Shown here: in pieces, positions 35,392 to 44,283 of the stretch
Layout of the letters: each line of letters begins with the position of its first letter
Position numbering within the stretch: position 1 is the first letter of the stretch
Source: Thalassolituus sp. UBA1087
GTDB lineage: Bacteria > Pseudomonadota > Gammaproteobacteria > Pseudomonadales > Oceanobacteraceae
DNA: 64,000 nt
Assembly (NCBI GenBank): GCA_002314145.1
Contig: DCCG01000044.1
Location: 7,489 to 71,488, forward strand
Direction of reading: 5' to 3'
The notes under the pieces: model-generated
The model's input: only the letters and a program-made list of their open reading frames with translations
What the model was told of the DNA's origin: nothing
Database searches by the model: none
Translations under genes and position numbers: made by a program

Positions 35392-35415
35392 AAAAAGGCG
35401 CCGAAGCGCCTTTTT
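35392..35415. terminator. Bidirectional terminator after the porin operon and the DTW gene
   Basis: AAAAAGGCGC-CGAA-GCGCCTTTTT: 10-bp stem with a 4-base loop between two convergent genes. It overlaps the DTW gene stop by two bases. Confidence 0.9.
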
Positions 35416-35989
35416 ATTTGCCGCCCTTATGACCATGCGATAACTGAATATCGACCAGGCGGTCGAGCACCGCTAATACCCGATCAAATTCGTCTCCGCC
35501 GCTCAGCCAGTTCAGAGCAGCCACACCGGCTTCAATTGTCGACAAACCGAATTCATGGGGCGACGTACGTATGGTGTAGCGGCTGGTCGTCTGCGGTTGC
35601 AGGCGGATAAAAGGCAGTTGCTGCAGCCACGGGTTCTGCAACATCAGCTTCCGGGTTTTACGCCAGGTACCATCAATAATCAGCAGCGCACGGATATCCC
35701 GTTTTTGTTGTTCCGTGACCGCCTGCCCTTCCCGTAACGGATAGAGTACAGCGACCTGTTCCACAGGCAGTGAGCCAAACACTTCACCATAATCATATTG
35801 ATCCCCCTGCAACAACACGGAATTCTGAATACTTAAATTCAGAAGAGGTGCCGTCGACAGCGGGTGTCTGGCTTCGGTTTTTTCCTGCCAGATAATCAGT
35901 TTTACCGGTGCGGCCATCTGGGTAATGGCCGCACACAGGCAAACCCGGAGCGGCCGTCCACAATGACTGCAGGACGGTCGCGGACTCAC
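35414..35989 (-). CDS. tapT: DTW-domain tRNA-uridine aminocarboxypropyltransferase
   Basis: Probable enzyme that makes acp3U in tRNA. An N-terminal zinc-type Cys cluster (CSHCGRPLRVCLC) precedes the DTW core: IDGTWRKTRKLM, SRYTIRTSPHEFGLSTIEAG. Here the motif reads D-G-T-W. Length 191 suits the short form. The GTG start begins immediately after the uvrA TAA, so translation is probably coupled to uvrA. The E. coli homologue is YfiP/TapT; the activity here is inferred from the family. Confidence 0.85.
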   Translation of the reverse strand: MSPRPSCSHCGRPLRVCLCAAITQMAAPVKLIIWQEKTEARHPLSTAPLLNLSIQNSVLLQGDQYDYGEVFGSLPVEQVAVLYPLREGQAVTEQQKRDIRALLIIDGTWRKTRKLMLQNPWLQQLPFIRLQPQTTSRYTIRTSPHEFGLSTIEAGVAALNWLSGGDEFDRVLAVLDRLVDIQLSHGHKGGK

Positions 35990-38830
35990 TTATTTTTTCC
36001 CTTTTTTCTGCAGTAATGGTTTCAGGAAGTGGCCGGTATGCGAGGCTTTATTTTTAACCACATCTTCCGGGGTACCTTCTGCGATAATATAGCCGCCTTT
36101 TGATCCGCCTTCAGGACCCAGGTCGACAATCCAGTCTGCTGTTTTAATCACATCAAGATTATGTTCGATCACCACGATGGTGTTGCCATGGTCACGCAGA
36201 CGATGCAGTACCGCCAGCAACTGTTCAATATCATGAAAGTGCAGGCCAGTGGTTGGTTCATCCAGAATATACAGCGTCTGGCCGGTATCGCGTTTGGACA
36301 ATTCTTTCGCCAGTTTTACCCGCTGCGCTTCACCACCGGACAGCGTGGTCGCGGCCTGTCCCAATTTAATATAAGTGAGACCAACATCCATCAGCGTCTG
36401 CAGTTTGCGCGCCACAGCCGGGATGGCATCGAAAAACTCCCGCGCATCCTCCACTGTCATTTCCAGCACTTCGTGAATATTTTTGCCTTTGTAACGGATG
36501 TCCAGTGTTTCGCGGTTATAACGTTTGCCGTGGCAGACATCACAGGGGACATAAATATCCGCCAGGAAATGCATTTCAACTTTAATAACTCCGTCACCCT
36601 GGCATGCCTCACAACGCCCGCCTTTAACGTTAAAAGAAAAACGTCCGGCTTTATAACCGCGTGATCTGGCTTCCTGAGTGCCGGCAAAAATTTCCCGTAC
36701 CGGCGTAAAAATACCGGTATAAGTTGCCGGGTTAGAACGTGGTGTGCGGCCAATCGGGCTCTGGTCAATATCCACCACTTTATCCAGCTGTTTCAGACCG
36801 CTGATACTGTCATATTCAGCCGCTTTCAGTGTCGTAGCACCGTTCAGGGCAGTGGATGCCAGCGGAAATAACGTACGGTTAATCAGTGTCGATTTCCCGG
36901 AGCCTGAGACCCCTGTGACACAGGTCATCAGACCCAGCGGAATGGTCAGGTCAACGTCGTTAAGGTTATTACCGCGCGCGCCTTTTAACGTCAGCAGTTT
37001 GTCTTTGTTGTAAGGCACGCGTTGTTCAGGAACATGAATAGCACGTTTACCGGACATATACTGGCCGGTAACGGAGTTCTTATTGGCAAATACCTGCTTG
37101 GGTGTGCCCTGGGCAATCACCTGCCCGCCATGGACGCCCGCTCCCGGACCGATATCAATCAGATGATCAGCACTGCGGATAGCATCTTCATCGTGTTCCA
37201 CCACCATGACGGTATTGCCCAGATCGCGCAGACGGAACAGGGTTTTCAGCAAACGGTCGTTGTCACGCTGGTGCAGGCCGATCGAAGGCTCATCCAGAAT
37301 GTACATCACGCCGACCAGACCGGCGCCAATCTGCGACGCGAGACGGATACGCTGCGCTTCCCCACCGGATAAGGTATCTGAGCTGCGGCTCAGAGTCAGG
37401 TATTCCAGACCGACATTGACCAGAAAGCTCAGCCGTTCGCGGATTTCTTTGAGAATTTTTTCGGCAATTTCACCGCGATGACCGTCCATCGTCATGGTGG
37501 AGAAATAATCAAAAGCTTCTTCCACCGGCATGGATGTGCAGGCATGAATGTTTTTATCACCCACAAAGACGTTACGTGCTTCAACCCGCAGCCGTGACCC
37601 ATCACAGGACGGGCATGGCTGCACACTCAGGTACTTCGCCAGCTCATCGCGCACCATCTGTGAATCGGTTTCGTGATAACGGCGGTCCAGATTCGGCAAT
37701 ACCCCTTCAAACGGATGCTTTTTAATAATCTGATCGCCGCGTGAATTCACGTAGCTGAAATTAACCTCATCTTCTCCACTGCCGTTGAGCAATAGGTTGC
37801 GCTGTTTAACCGTCAGTTTGTTGAATGGCTTATCGATGCTGAATCCATAATGTTCCGCCACCGACTTCAGCATCTGAAAATAGTAGATACTGCGCCGGTC
37901 CCAGCCACGGATAGCCCCTTCAGCAATGGTCAGCGACGGGTCGTGTACCACCAGTTCAGGGTCAAAATATTGCTTCACGCCCAGACCATCGCAGCTCGGG
38001 CAGGCGCCGGCCGGGTTATTGAAGGAAAACAGCCGGGGTTCCAGCTCTGACAGGCTGTAGCCACAGTGAGGGCAGGAAAACTGTGACGAAAACAGCAGCG
38101 GCTCGGCTTTATCGTCGTCCATGTCAGCCACCAGCGCCAGCCCGCCGCTGAGCTCGATACAGGTTTCCAGAGATTCCGACAGACGCTGCTCGATGCCTTC
38201 TTTCACTTTGAAGCGATCAACCACCACCTCAACCGTGTGTTTGCGACGCTTATCCAGATCCGGTGTGTCATCCAGATCACACACCAGCCCGTCCACCCGC
38301 ACACGGATAAAGCCCTGGGCGCGCAGACTTTCAAACACATGCAGATGCTCACCTTTACGGTCACGGATGACCGGCGCCAGAATCATCAGTTTGGCGCCGT
38401 CCGGCTGGTCCATAATGGCATCGACCATCTGACTGATGGTCTGTGCCTCCAGCGCAACATCATGATCCGGGCAACGCGGTGTACCAACCCGGGCGAACAG
38501 CAGACGCAGATAATCGTAGATCTCAGTGACGGTGCCCACGGTGGAGCGCGGATTGTGAGAGGTCGACTTCTGTTCGATGGAAATGGCCGGCGACAGACCT
38601 TCGATCAGGTCAACGTCCGGCTTTTCCATCATGGACAGAAACTGGCGTGCGTAGGTGGACAAAGATTCCACATAGCGGCGCTGACCTTCTGCGTACAGGG
38701 TATCGAATGCCAGTGAGGATTTGCCTGAACCACTCAGGCCGGTGATGACGACGAGTTTGTCGCGGGGAATATCAATATCGATGTTTTTCAGATTATGGGT
38801 GCGTGCCCCGCGGACGTGAATCCTGTCCAT
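35990..38830 (-). CDS. uvrA: UvrABC excinuclease subunit A
   Basis: Damage-recognition ATPase of nucleotide excision repair, 946 residues. Two ABC modules have P-loops GLSGSGKSSLAF and GVSGSGKSTLIN and signatures LSGGEAQRIRLA and LSGGEAQRVKLA. Zinc modules are CPHCGYSL with CPSCDGLG, and CEACQGDG with CDVC. I see no clear LexA box in the 67 bases upstream. Together with yajR-like and ssb nearby, the set matches the uvrA-MFS-ssb cluster of pseudomonads. Confidence 0.98.
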   Translation of the reverse strand: MDRIHVRGARTHNLKNIDIDIPRDKLVVITGLSGSGKSSLAFDTLYAEGQRRYVESLSTYARQFLSMMEKPDVDLIEGLSPAISIEQKSTSHNPRSTVGTVTEIYDYLRLLFARVGTPRCPDHDVALEAQTISQMVDAIMDQPDGAKLMILAPVIRDRKGEHLHVFESLRAQGFIRVRVDGLVCDLDDTPDLDKRRKHTVEVVVDRFKVKEGIEQRLSESLETCIELSGGLALVADMDDDKAEPLLFSSQFSCPHCGYSLSELEPRLFSFNNPAGACPSCDGLGVKQYFDPELVVHDPSLTIAEGAIRGWDRRSIYYFQMLKSVAEHYGFSIDKPFNKLTVKQRNLLLNGSGEDEVNFSYVNSRGDQIIKKHPFEGVLPNLDRRYHETDSQMVRDELAKYLSVQPCPSCDGSRLRVEARNVFVGDKNIHACTSMPVEEAFDYFSTMTMDGHRGEIAEKILKEIRERLSFLVNVGLEYLTLSRSSDTLSGGEAQRIRLASQIGAGLVGVMYILDEPSIGLHQRDNDRLLKTLFRLRDLGNTVMVVEHDEDAIRSADHLIDIGPGAGVHGGQVIAQGTPKQVFANKNSVTGQYMSGKRAIHVPEQRVPYNKDKLLTLKGARGNNLNDVDLTIPLGLMTCVTGVSGSGKSTLINRTLFPLASTALNGATTLKAAEYDSISGLKQLDKVVDIDQSPIGRTPRSNPATYTGIFTPVREIFAGTQEARSRGYKAGRFSFNVKGGRCEACQGDGVIKVEMHFLADIYVPCDVCHGKRYNRETLDIRYKGKNIHEVLEMTVEDAREFFDAIPAVARKLQTLMDVGLTYIKLGQAATTLSGGEAQRVKLAKELSKRDTGQTLYILDEPTTGLHFHDIEQLLAVLHRLRDHGNTIVVIEHNLDVIKTADWIVDLGPEGGSKGGYIIAEGTPEDVVKNKASHTGHFLKPLLQKKGKK

Positions 38831-38897
38831 AGTTGGCTCTTCGTTTGGAAAGAAAAGCCCCTATTGTAATTCATGTGCGGGGGGCACTGACAGCCGA

Positions 38898-39578
38898 TTA
38901 TTCAACCGGCTCCTGCAACAGCTCTTCCATGTACTCTTTCGCCCAGTTGACGGCCTGAATACGATTGGCGGCGCCAATTTTTTTGAACAGGTTATAAATA
39001 TGGGTTTTCACCGTATGCATGCTCACGTTGAGCTTCTCGGCGATTTCGATATTGGTGGCTCCGGTCGCGGTCAGACGCAGGATCTGGCGCTCGCGGCGGG
39101 TCAGCTGAGTGCTGGTACTGGGCATTTTGCGCGGCTTATGGCGAGTTTTCTCCAGGTATTTACCCAGTAATTCCCGTGGCAGCCAGTATTCCCCTTCAAA
39201 CAGTCCGAGAATACCCTTACTCAGCTGCTGTTGGGATGTGTCGCGATAAAACAGCCCGTTCACCATCGGCCAGGCAATAAAACGCTCGGCCGGATGGCCT
39301 TTGGCAACATTAAACAGCGCCACTTTGATGTCCAGCGACTGCTCGTGTATTTCATCAAGCAGATCATGCAGCTTCTCCGGACGCGCGCACTCAGCATCAA
39401 TCAATGCCAGGGTACGGCATGGATACTGACTCCATTCCGCCTGCCACTCCGGCACATTGACCAACTGGCAGTCGACATTGGTGCGCTGATGTATGTATCC
39501 GATAAGAATAGAATTCTGAAGGTTTTGATGGCCAAAAAGTATGACCCTGCGACCTGGCAAACTGACCTGGCGATCCAT
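38898..39578 (-). CDS. CsgD/VpsT-like LuxR-type regulator
   Basis: Biofilm-type transcription regulator. An N-terminal receiver-like domain (about 1-125) with WPMVNGLFYRDTSQQQL aligns with CsgD (WPHINGVFY). The C-terminal LuxR helix-turn-helix (about 160-220) reads LTRRERQILRLTATGATNIEIAEKLNVSMHTVKTHIYNLFKKI. The segment EYWLPRELL carries W-L-P-R at about residues 132-135, where VpsT has the c-di-GMP-binding W[FLM][TS]R. Two Met codons compete: GGAG lies eight bases before the second (39578) and only two before the first (39584), so I use 39578 (226 residues). Confidence 0.85.
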   Translation of the reverse strand: MDRQVSLPGRRVILFGHQNLQNSILIGYIHQRTNVDCQLVNVPEWQAEWSQYPCRTLALIDAECARPEKLHDLLDEIHEQSLDIKVALFNVAKGHPAERFIAWPMVNGLFYRDTSQQQLSKGILGLFEGEYWLPRELLGKYLEKTRHKPRKMPSTSTQLTRRERQILRLTATGATNIEIAEKLNVSMHTVKTHIYNLFKKIGAANRIQAVNWAKEYMEELLQEPVE

Positions 39579-39584
39579 AGACAT

Positions 39585-39956
39585 AACTCCTTTATGTTTA
39601 CCCGGAATTTTGGGTGTGTGGGCCGGCCTTCCCCTACCGACGCTTTGAGTTTACGCAATCCCGGTAGAAATACCAATTTAGTACCGGTCATTTCAGGTCT
39701 TTTTTGCCGTTAGGAACGACCTGTTATGACTCTTTATCCAGCTATGACTTATGCGAATAAAGATCGTTCTGAAAAGATCTTTTTCCTGTTTCTTATTATT
39801 TATTTTATAAACAAGTGCCCATATATTTTGCCTGCGGGCCGCCTGTGGCGTCTGTCCCTTGAGGAAACACCCGACATACCGACACGCAAAGCTGATAACA
39901 AAGCGACAAAACTGATAGACTTGCGCCCTTTTATCCGACCAGTAACTGCATACAGA
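39585..39956. other. Divergent control region between the CsgD-like and YajR-like genes
   Basis: About 370 bases without a gene. It includes CTACCG...CGGTAG arms near 39635-39665 and, at 39759-39785, a hairpin (AAAGATC and GATCTTT, 10-base loop) followed by five T. The hairpin looks like a weak terminator or attenuator on the plus strand ahead of the transporter gene. No clear promoter boxes. Confidence 0.35.
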
Positions 39957-41354
39957 ATGTCCACCTCGTCATCCTCCCCTGAAAGCGCGCGTTTTACCCC
40001 GGCAGAACAGCGCGCTGTGATTTCTCTGGCATCACTCTATGCCCTGCGCATGCTGGGGCTGTTTATGGTTCTGCCGGTTATGATGCTGGAAGGCAGTAAG
40101 CTGGACGGTGCCACGCCGCAATTGCTGGGCCTGGCCATGGGTGTTTATGGCCTGACCCAGGCGGTGCTGCAGATTCCGGCGGGCACATTGTCTGACCGTA
40201 TCGGACGCAAACCCATTATTATTGGCGGCCTGCTGATCTTTGCTGTGGGCAGTTTTATTGCTGCCAGTGCGGACAATGTCTGGGGAGTCATTATTGGCCG
40301 GGCCCTGCAGGGCGGCGGCGCCATCGCCAGCGCCATTATGGCACTGGTGACGGATCTCACCCGGGAAGATAACCGCATGAAAGCCATGGCTTCCATCGGT
40401 GCCAGCATCGGCCTTTCATTCTCGCTGGCCCTGGTACTCGGGCCCTGGCTGGTGAGTCTGGGTGGGCTGAACCTGATCTTCGCGGCCACCGGTGTACTGG
40501 CCGTGGGCGGCGTAGCGGTCACTCTGTTCGTCATTCCCACACCGCCGGCGCGGCCTCACCGGGATGCCACCGCCGTTTGGGAAGAAGTAGTTAAGCAGCT
40601 GAAAAACCCACAACTATGGCCCCTCAACGCGGGGATTTTTCTGCTCCACGCTCTGATGGTGGCTATTTTTGTCGGCATTCCCGCGCAGCTGCTCAAAGCC
40701 GGAATTCCGGCGGACCATCACAGCTGGCTGTATCTGCCCGTACTGGCGGTGGCTTTCGTATTCATGGTGCCTTTTATTATTGTCGCCGAGAAAAAACGCA
40801 AAATGAAAAGTGTGGTCATCACCGGCGCCGTGGTCATAGCCATTGGTCTGTTCGGGATGGCCGCTGCCAGCAAGCTGTGGCACTGGGTTATCCTGCTGCT
40901 GATTTACTTCTGGGGTTTTAATCTGATGGAGGCCAGCCTGCCTTCCTGGTTAAGCAAAATCGCCCCGGCCGGCGCCAAGGGCAGCGCCATGGGGATTTAC
41001 TCCAGCATGCAGTTTCTCGGCGCATTCTGCGGCGGTGGCATCGGCGGCTGGGTACTGGGCCACTACGGCAGCCCCACACTATTTGTCGGACTGGGGGCAT
41101 TAGTGATACTTTGGGCGCTGATTTTATTCCGCGCATCCGCCCCCCTCCATCTGACCAGTATCAGACTGGCAGTAAACGGAGACTGCAGTGATTTTACGCT
41201 GGCACAGTTAATGGCACTGGATGGTGTCTCAGACGTCAGCCTGCAGTCCGGCGAAGGCGCTGTATATCTGAAAGTCAGCGCCTCCGGATTCGATCAGCAA
41301 CAGGCGCTGAACATAATACAATCTACAGGAGAAGAGCATGGGTCGCAGCGTTAA
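39957..41354 (+). CDS. MFS transporter, YajR-like with C-terminal YAM-type domain
   Basis: Twelve-helix major facilitator, 465 residues. It shows the MFS motif A (GTLSDRIGRKPIIIGG) and LQGGGAIASAIMALVTDL. After the last helix there is a cytosolic tail of about 65 residues (LTSIRLAVNGDCSDFTLAQLMALDGVSDVSLQ...) resembling the ferredoxin-like YAM domain of E. coli YajR. The substrate is unknown. I start at the ATG at 39957; the long upstream extension is mostly non-coding control DNA. The 3' end overlaps ssb by 17 bases. Confidence 0.85.
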   Translation: MSTSSSSPESARFTPAEQRAVISLASLYALRMLGLFMVLPVMMLEGSKLDGATPQLLGLAMGVYGLTQAVLQIPAGTLSDRIGRKPIIIGGLLIFAVGSFIAASADNVWGVIIGRALQGGGAIASAIMALVTDLTREDNRMKAMASIGASIGLSFSLALVLGPWLVSLGGLNLIFAATGVLAVGGVAVTLFVIPTPPARPHRDATAVWEEVVKQLKNPQLWPLNAGIFLLHALMVAIFVGIPAQLLKAGIPADHHSWLYLPVLAVAFVFMVPFIIVAEKKRKMKSVVITGAVVIAIGLFGMAAASKLWHWVILLLIYFWGFNLMEASLPSWLSKIAPAGAKGSAMGIYSSMQFLGAFCGGGIGGWVLGHYGSPTLFVGLGALVILWALILFRASAPLHLTSIRLAVNGDCSDFTLAQLMALDGVSDVSLQSGEGAVYLKVSASGFDQQQALNIIQSTGEEHGSQR

Positions 41355-42009
41355 CAAAGTGACACTCATTGGTACTCTGGGTCGTGACCCCGAAGTTCGC
41401 TATATGCCAAACGGCAATGCCGTTGCCAACCTGAATATGGCAACGGATGAAAGCTACAACGACCGCCAGACCGGTCAGAAAGTCGAGCAGACTGAATGGC
41501 ACCGCATCGTGGTCTACGGCAAGCTGGCGGAAATCGTTCAGCAGTATCTGAAGAAAGGTTCCAAAGCCTATTTTGAAGGCCGCCTGAAAACCCGCGAATG
41601 GGAAAAAGACGGCGTCAAACGCTATACCACGGAAATCATCGCGAACGATATGATGATGCTGGACAGCCGTGGTGCCAACGACGGCATGGGCGGCTATCAA
41701 CAACCGTCACAGATGATGAATTCACCACAGGGTGGAAATCAGCCGCAGGGGGGCTATGCGCAACCGCAACAGCCGGCACCTCAGCAACAGGCCCCGCAAC
41801 AACCTCAGCAGCCGCCGCAACAGCGCCCGGCCGCCCCACAACAACCGGCACAGCCACCGGGTGGCTATCAGCAGCCGCCGCAACAACCGGCACAACAGCC
41901 GAATCAGGGCTATCCCGGTGGTGGCGGTTATCAGCAGCCTCCCCAACAGGCACCGGCGCCCCAGCCGAGCAACAGTTTCGACGATTTCGACGACGACATC
42001 CCGTTCTGA
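41338..42009 (+). CDS. ssb: Single-stranded DNA-binding protein
   Basis: OB-fold domain (1 to about 110) with MGRSVNKVTLIGTLGRDPEVRYMPNG, WHRIVVYGKLAEI and YFEGRLKTREW. A Gln/Pro/Gly-rich linker of about 100 residues follows, with repeated QQPPQQ-like units, and the acidic tip DDFDDDIPF recruits SSB partners. 223 residues is longer than E. coli SSB (178) because of the linker. The start lies inside the end of the YajR-like gene, with AGGAGA before it, so translation may be coupled. Confidence 0.97.
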   Translation: MGRSVNKVTLIGTLGRDPEVRYMPNGNAVANLNMATDESYNDRQTGQKVEQTEWHRIVVYGKLAEIVQQYLKKGSKAYFEGRLKTREWEKDGVKRYTTEIIANDMMMLDSRGANDGMGGYQQPSQMMNSPQGGNQPQGGYAQPQQPAPQQQAPQQPQQPPQQRPAAPQQPAQPPGGYQQPPQQPAQQPNQGYPGGGGYQQPPQQAPAPQPSNSFDDFDDDIPF

Positions 42010-42030
42010 GTAACGGCTCCGTCAATCCGG

Positions 42031-42056
42031 AAAGAGCCACTTAACCGTGGCTCTTT
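42031..42056. terminator. Bidirectional terminator after ssb
   Basis: AAAGAGCCAC-TTAACC-GTGGCTCTTT: 10-bp stem between the convergent ssb and efflux genes. Confidence 0.85.
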
Positions 42057-42059
42057 CTG

Positions 42060-43571
42060 TTATTGATCCGGCTGTTGGTCTGAGTTGACCTGAGACTGGC
42101 GCCGGTCAGCAATCAATACCCACACCAAACACACCAGCACCAGCACGGCAGCGGTCCAGAACACCAGCTGTGCCGCCTGATCAAAGGCCGCTCCCGCCGC
42201 CTGAATCAGCAGCCCTGCATCCCCGGCCGGCAACCCTCTGGCGACCATTAAAGCCGCATCAATACTGTCCGCTGCGTGTGCTGCCGGCACGGTCAGAGCC
42301 GCCGGCAGCTGAAACGCCGAGGTATACACCGCCGTCATCAGGCTGCCCAGCAGGGCAATACCAAAGGCCGCCCCCAGCTCATAACTGACTTCTTCCAGTG
42401 AAGCCGCCATACCGGCCTTTTCCGGCACCACACTGAACATCATGGCGGTGGAAGCCACCGTCATGGCGAAGCCAATTCCCAGCCCCAGTAAGGCCAGCAA
42501 CAGCAGCTGCCACCACATCGGCGCTGATATTGACAAAGCCAGCGCCAGTGCAGCCATCAGCGACAATATCATTGCCGCACTCACGCTGCGGCGATTGCCG
42601 ATACGGGGTGCCAGCACGCCGGCCAGAGGACCAGCCACCAGTGCCGATAATGGCAGTGGCAGAATATACAGCCCGGCCTGCAGAGGGCTGAATCCCAACA
42701 CCAGTTGCAGGCGCTGCGTGGTCACCAGCTCCACCCCGACAATGGCCGAGGTAGTCACCAGTGCAATCACAAAACCGTTCGCGAAAGGCGCGCTGCGGAA
42801 CAGTCTGAAATCAATCATCGGCTCCTGCTGTGCACGCTGATGGCGGAGAAACAGCAGGATGGCGACCACCGCGACCGTTAATTCTGACAATGCCAGGACA
42901 TAATCCGGATGACCGCCACAGGCTTCTTTCAGCGCCATAATGGCGGCAATCAGCCCCACCATAATCTGAGCCGACGCCAGCAGATCAAAGGGACGCGACC
43001 AGTCCGGCGCCGATACCGGCACGTAACGCACCGCCATCACCAGAGCAACCACGACCACAGGGACATTCACCAGAAATACCGCACCCCACCAGAAGTACTC
43101 CAGAATGACGCCTCCAATCACAGGCCCCAACGCCATGCCCCCACCGGATACCGCGGCCCAGATGCCAATCGCCAGCGTCCGCTCCTGCTCATCGCTGAAG
43201 CCGGTGCGGATCAGTGCCAGCGTCGCCGGCATCATCATCGCAGCCCCCACCGCCAGGCATACCCGGGCGCTGATCAGCCATGCCGGTGACGGCGAAAATG
43301 CAGCCAGCAAAGATGCCAGCCCAAACACCACCAGCCCGGCCAGAAACAGCCGCCGGTGTCCATAACGGTCACCCAGAACCCCCATCGGCAGCAGCAGGCC
43401 TGCGGCCACCAGCTGATAGGCATTAATAATCCACAGCTTCTCCGTGGCGCTGGCCTGCAGGTCCCGGGTCAGCGCCGGTAACGCGGTGTACAGCACCGTC
43501 ATATCCACAACAATCAGCAACAGAGCACTGGAAACAACCGCCAGCATCAGCCAGCGTTGTGCAAACAACAT
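42060..43571 (-). CDS. DHA2-family drug:H+ antiporter (QacA/SmvA-like)
   Basis: Fourteen-helix efflux transporter of about 503 residues. It has motif A (LGDRYGHRRLFLAG), an Asp in TM1 (LLIVVDMTVLYTALPAL), and the antiporter-type stretch LGPVIGGVILEYFWWGAVFLVNVP. QacA/SmvA relatives export cationic biocides and dyes; the substrate here is inferred. ATG 43571 (after AGGTG) is preferred over GTG 43580. It is divergent from a TetR repressor, with an operator-like palindrome in between. Confidence 0.88.
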   Translation of the reverse strand: MLFAQRWLMLAVVSSALLLIVVDMTVLYTALPALTRDLQASATEKLWIINAYQLVAAGLLLPMGVLGDRYGHRRLFLAGLVVFGLASLLAAFSPSPAWLISARVCLAVGAAMMMPATLALIRTGFSDEQERTLAIGIWAAVSGGGMALGPVIGGVILEYFWWGAVFLVNVPVVVVALVMAVRYVPVSAPDWSRPFDLLASAQIMVGLIAAIMALKEACGGHPDYVLALSELTVAVVAILLFLRHQRAQQEPMIDFRLFRSAPFANGFVIALVTTSAIVGVELVTTQRLQLVLGFSPLQAGLYILPLPLSALVAGPLAGVLAPRIGNRRSVSAAMILSLMAALALALSISAPMWWQLLLLALLGLGIGFAMTVASTAMMFSVVPEKAGMAASLEEVSYELGAAFGIALLGSLMTAVYTSAFQLPAALTVPAAHAADSIDAALMVARGLPAGDAGLLIQAAGAAFDQAAQLVFWTAAVLVLVCLVWVLIADRRQSQVNSDQQPDQ

Positions 43572-43642
43572 CAGATTCACCTTTCACCATCGTGTTTTAT
43601 TGACACGCGGCCGTATAATTCCACATTCAACCGGCACATAAT

Positions 43643-43662
43643 ATAAATACATACGTATTTAT
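43643..43662. promoter_or_regulatory. TetR-type operator between efflux gene and repressor
   Basis: ATAAATAC-ATAC-GTATTTAT: 8-base arms with a 4-base centre, 16 bases upstream of the tetR ATG and about 72 from the efflux start. Size and position fit a TetR-family operator controlling both genes. Confidence 0.65.
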
Positions 43663-43677
43663 TTAAAAGAGAAAAGT

Positions 43678-44256
43678 ATGGGCAGACGTAAAACGATTGA
43701 CCGCAATGTACTGCTGGATATCGCTGAACAGATCGTTGGCGGTCAGGGCGCTAAAGCGCTGACCATCGACGCCCTCGCCAAAGCGGCAGGCATTACCAAA
43801 GGTGGTGTGCAATACAGCTTCCGTAACAAGGAGGCATTACTGGATGCCATCTTCGAGCGCTGGGATCAGCAGTACAACAGCCTCTATCGTTCCATTGCCG
43901 GCGACCATCCGGACGCGATGGAAAAAGTCGCAGGGCACGTACAGGCCACCCGCCAGGCGGATGAAAGCGCCAACGCCCGGGCTGCCAGCCTGATGATGGC
44001 TCTGCTGGAAAATCCTAAGCAGATGGCGGCGAACCGCACCTGGTATCGCGGAATTATCAGTGATCTGGATCTGTCCGATGAGAAAGCACGCCGCATGCGG
44101 TTGGCCTTTCTGGCCTCAGAAGGCGCTTTTCTGCTGCGCAGTTTAGGCCTGCTGGATATTGATGACAGCGAATGGCAGGACATGATGGATGACGTCGCCA
44201 CCACGCTGTTGCCCGGTGACGACAGCGGGCGCCAGGACCCGGTCGATACAGAGTAA
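43678..44256 (+). CDS. TetR-family repressor
   Basis: 192 residues. N-terminal helix-turn-helix (about 8-55): LDIAEQIVGGQGAKALTIDALAKAAGITKGGVQYSFRNKEALLDAIFE. The C-terminal ligand domain has no recognisable motif. The divergent arrangement with a QacA/SmvA-type pump and the palindrome between them imply that it represses the pump and itself, with release by a pump substrate; this is inference from the common layout. Confidence 0.9.
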   Translation: MGRRKTIDRNVLLDIAEQIVGGQGAKALTIDALAKAAGITKGGVQYSFRNKEALLDAIFERWDQQYNSLYRSIAGDHPDAMEKVAGHVQATRQADESANARAASLMMALLENPKQMAANRTWYRGIISDLDLSDEKARRMRLAFLASEGAFLLRSLGLLDIDDSEWQDMMDDVATTLLPGDDSGRQDPVDTE

Positions 44257-44283
44257 ACCGGTCCTGGCACAGAGCGGCCGGCC

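Noticed and set aside
38831..38897. LexA box upstream of uvrA
   Set aside because: No CTG(N10)CAG-type palindrome of reasonable quality in the short upstream gap.
41700..42000. Tandem CAR/CAG-rich DNA in ssb as a repeat array
   Set aside because: It is the coding sequence of the Gln/Pro-rich SSB linker; units are irregular and stay in frame.
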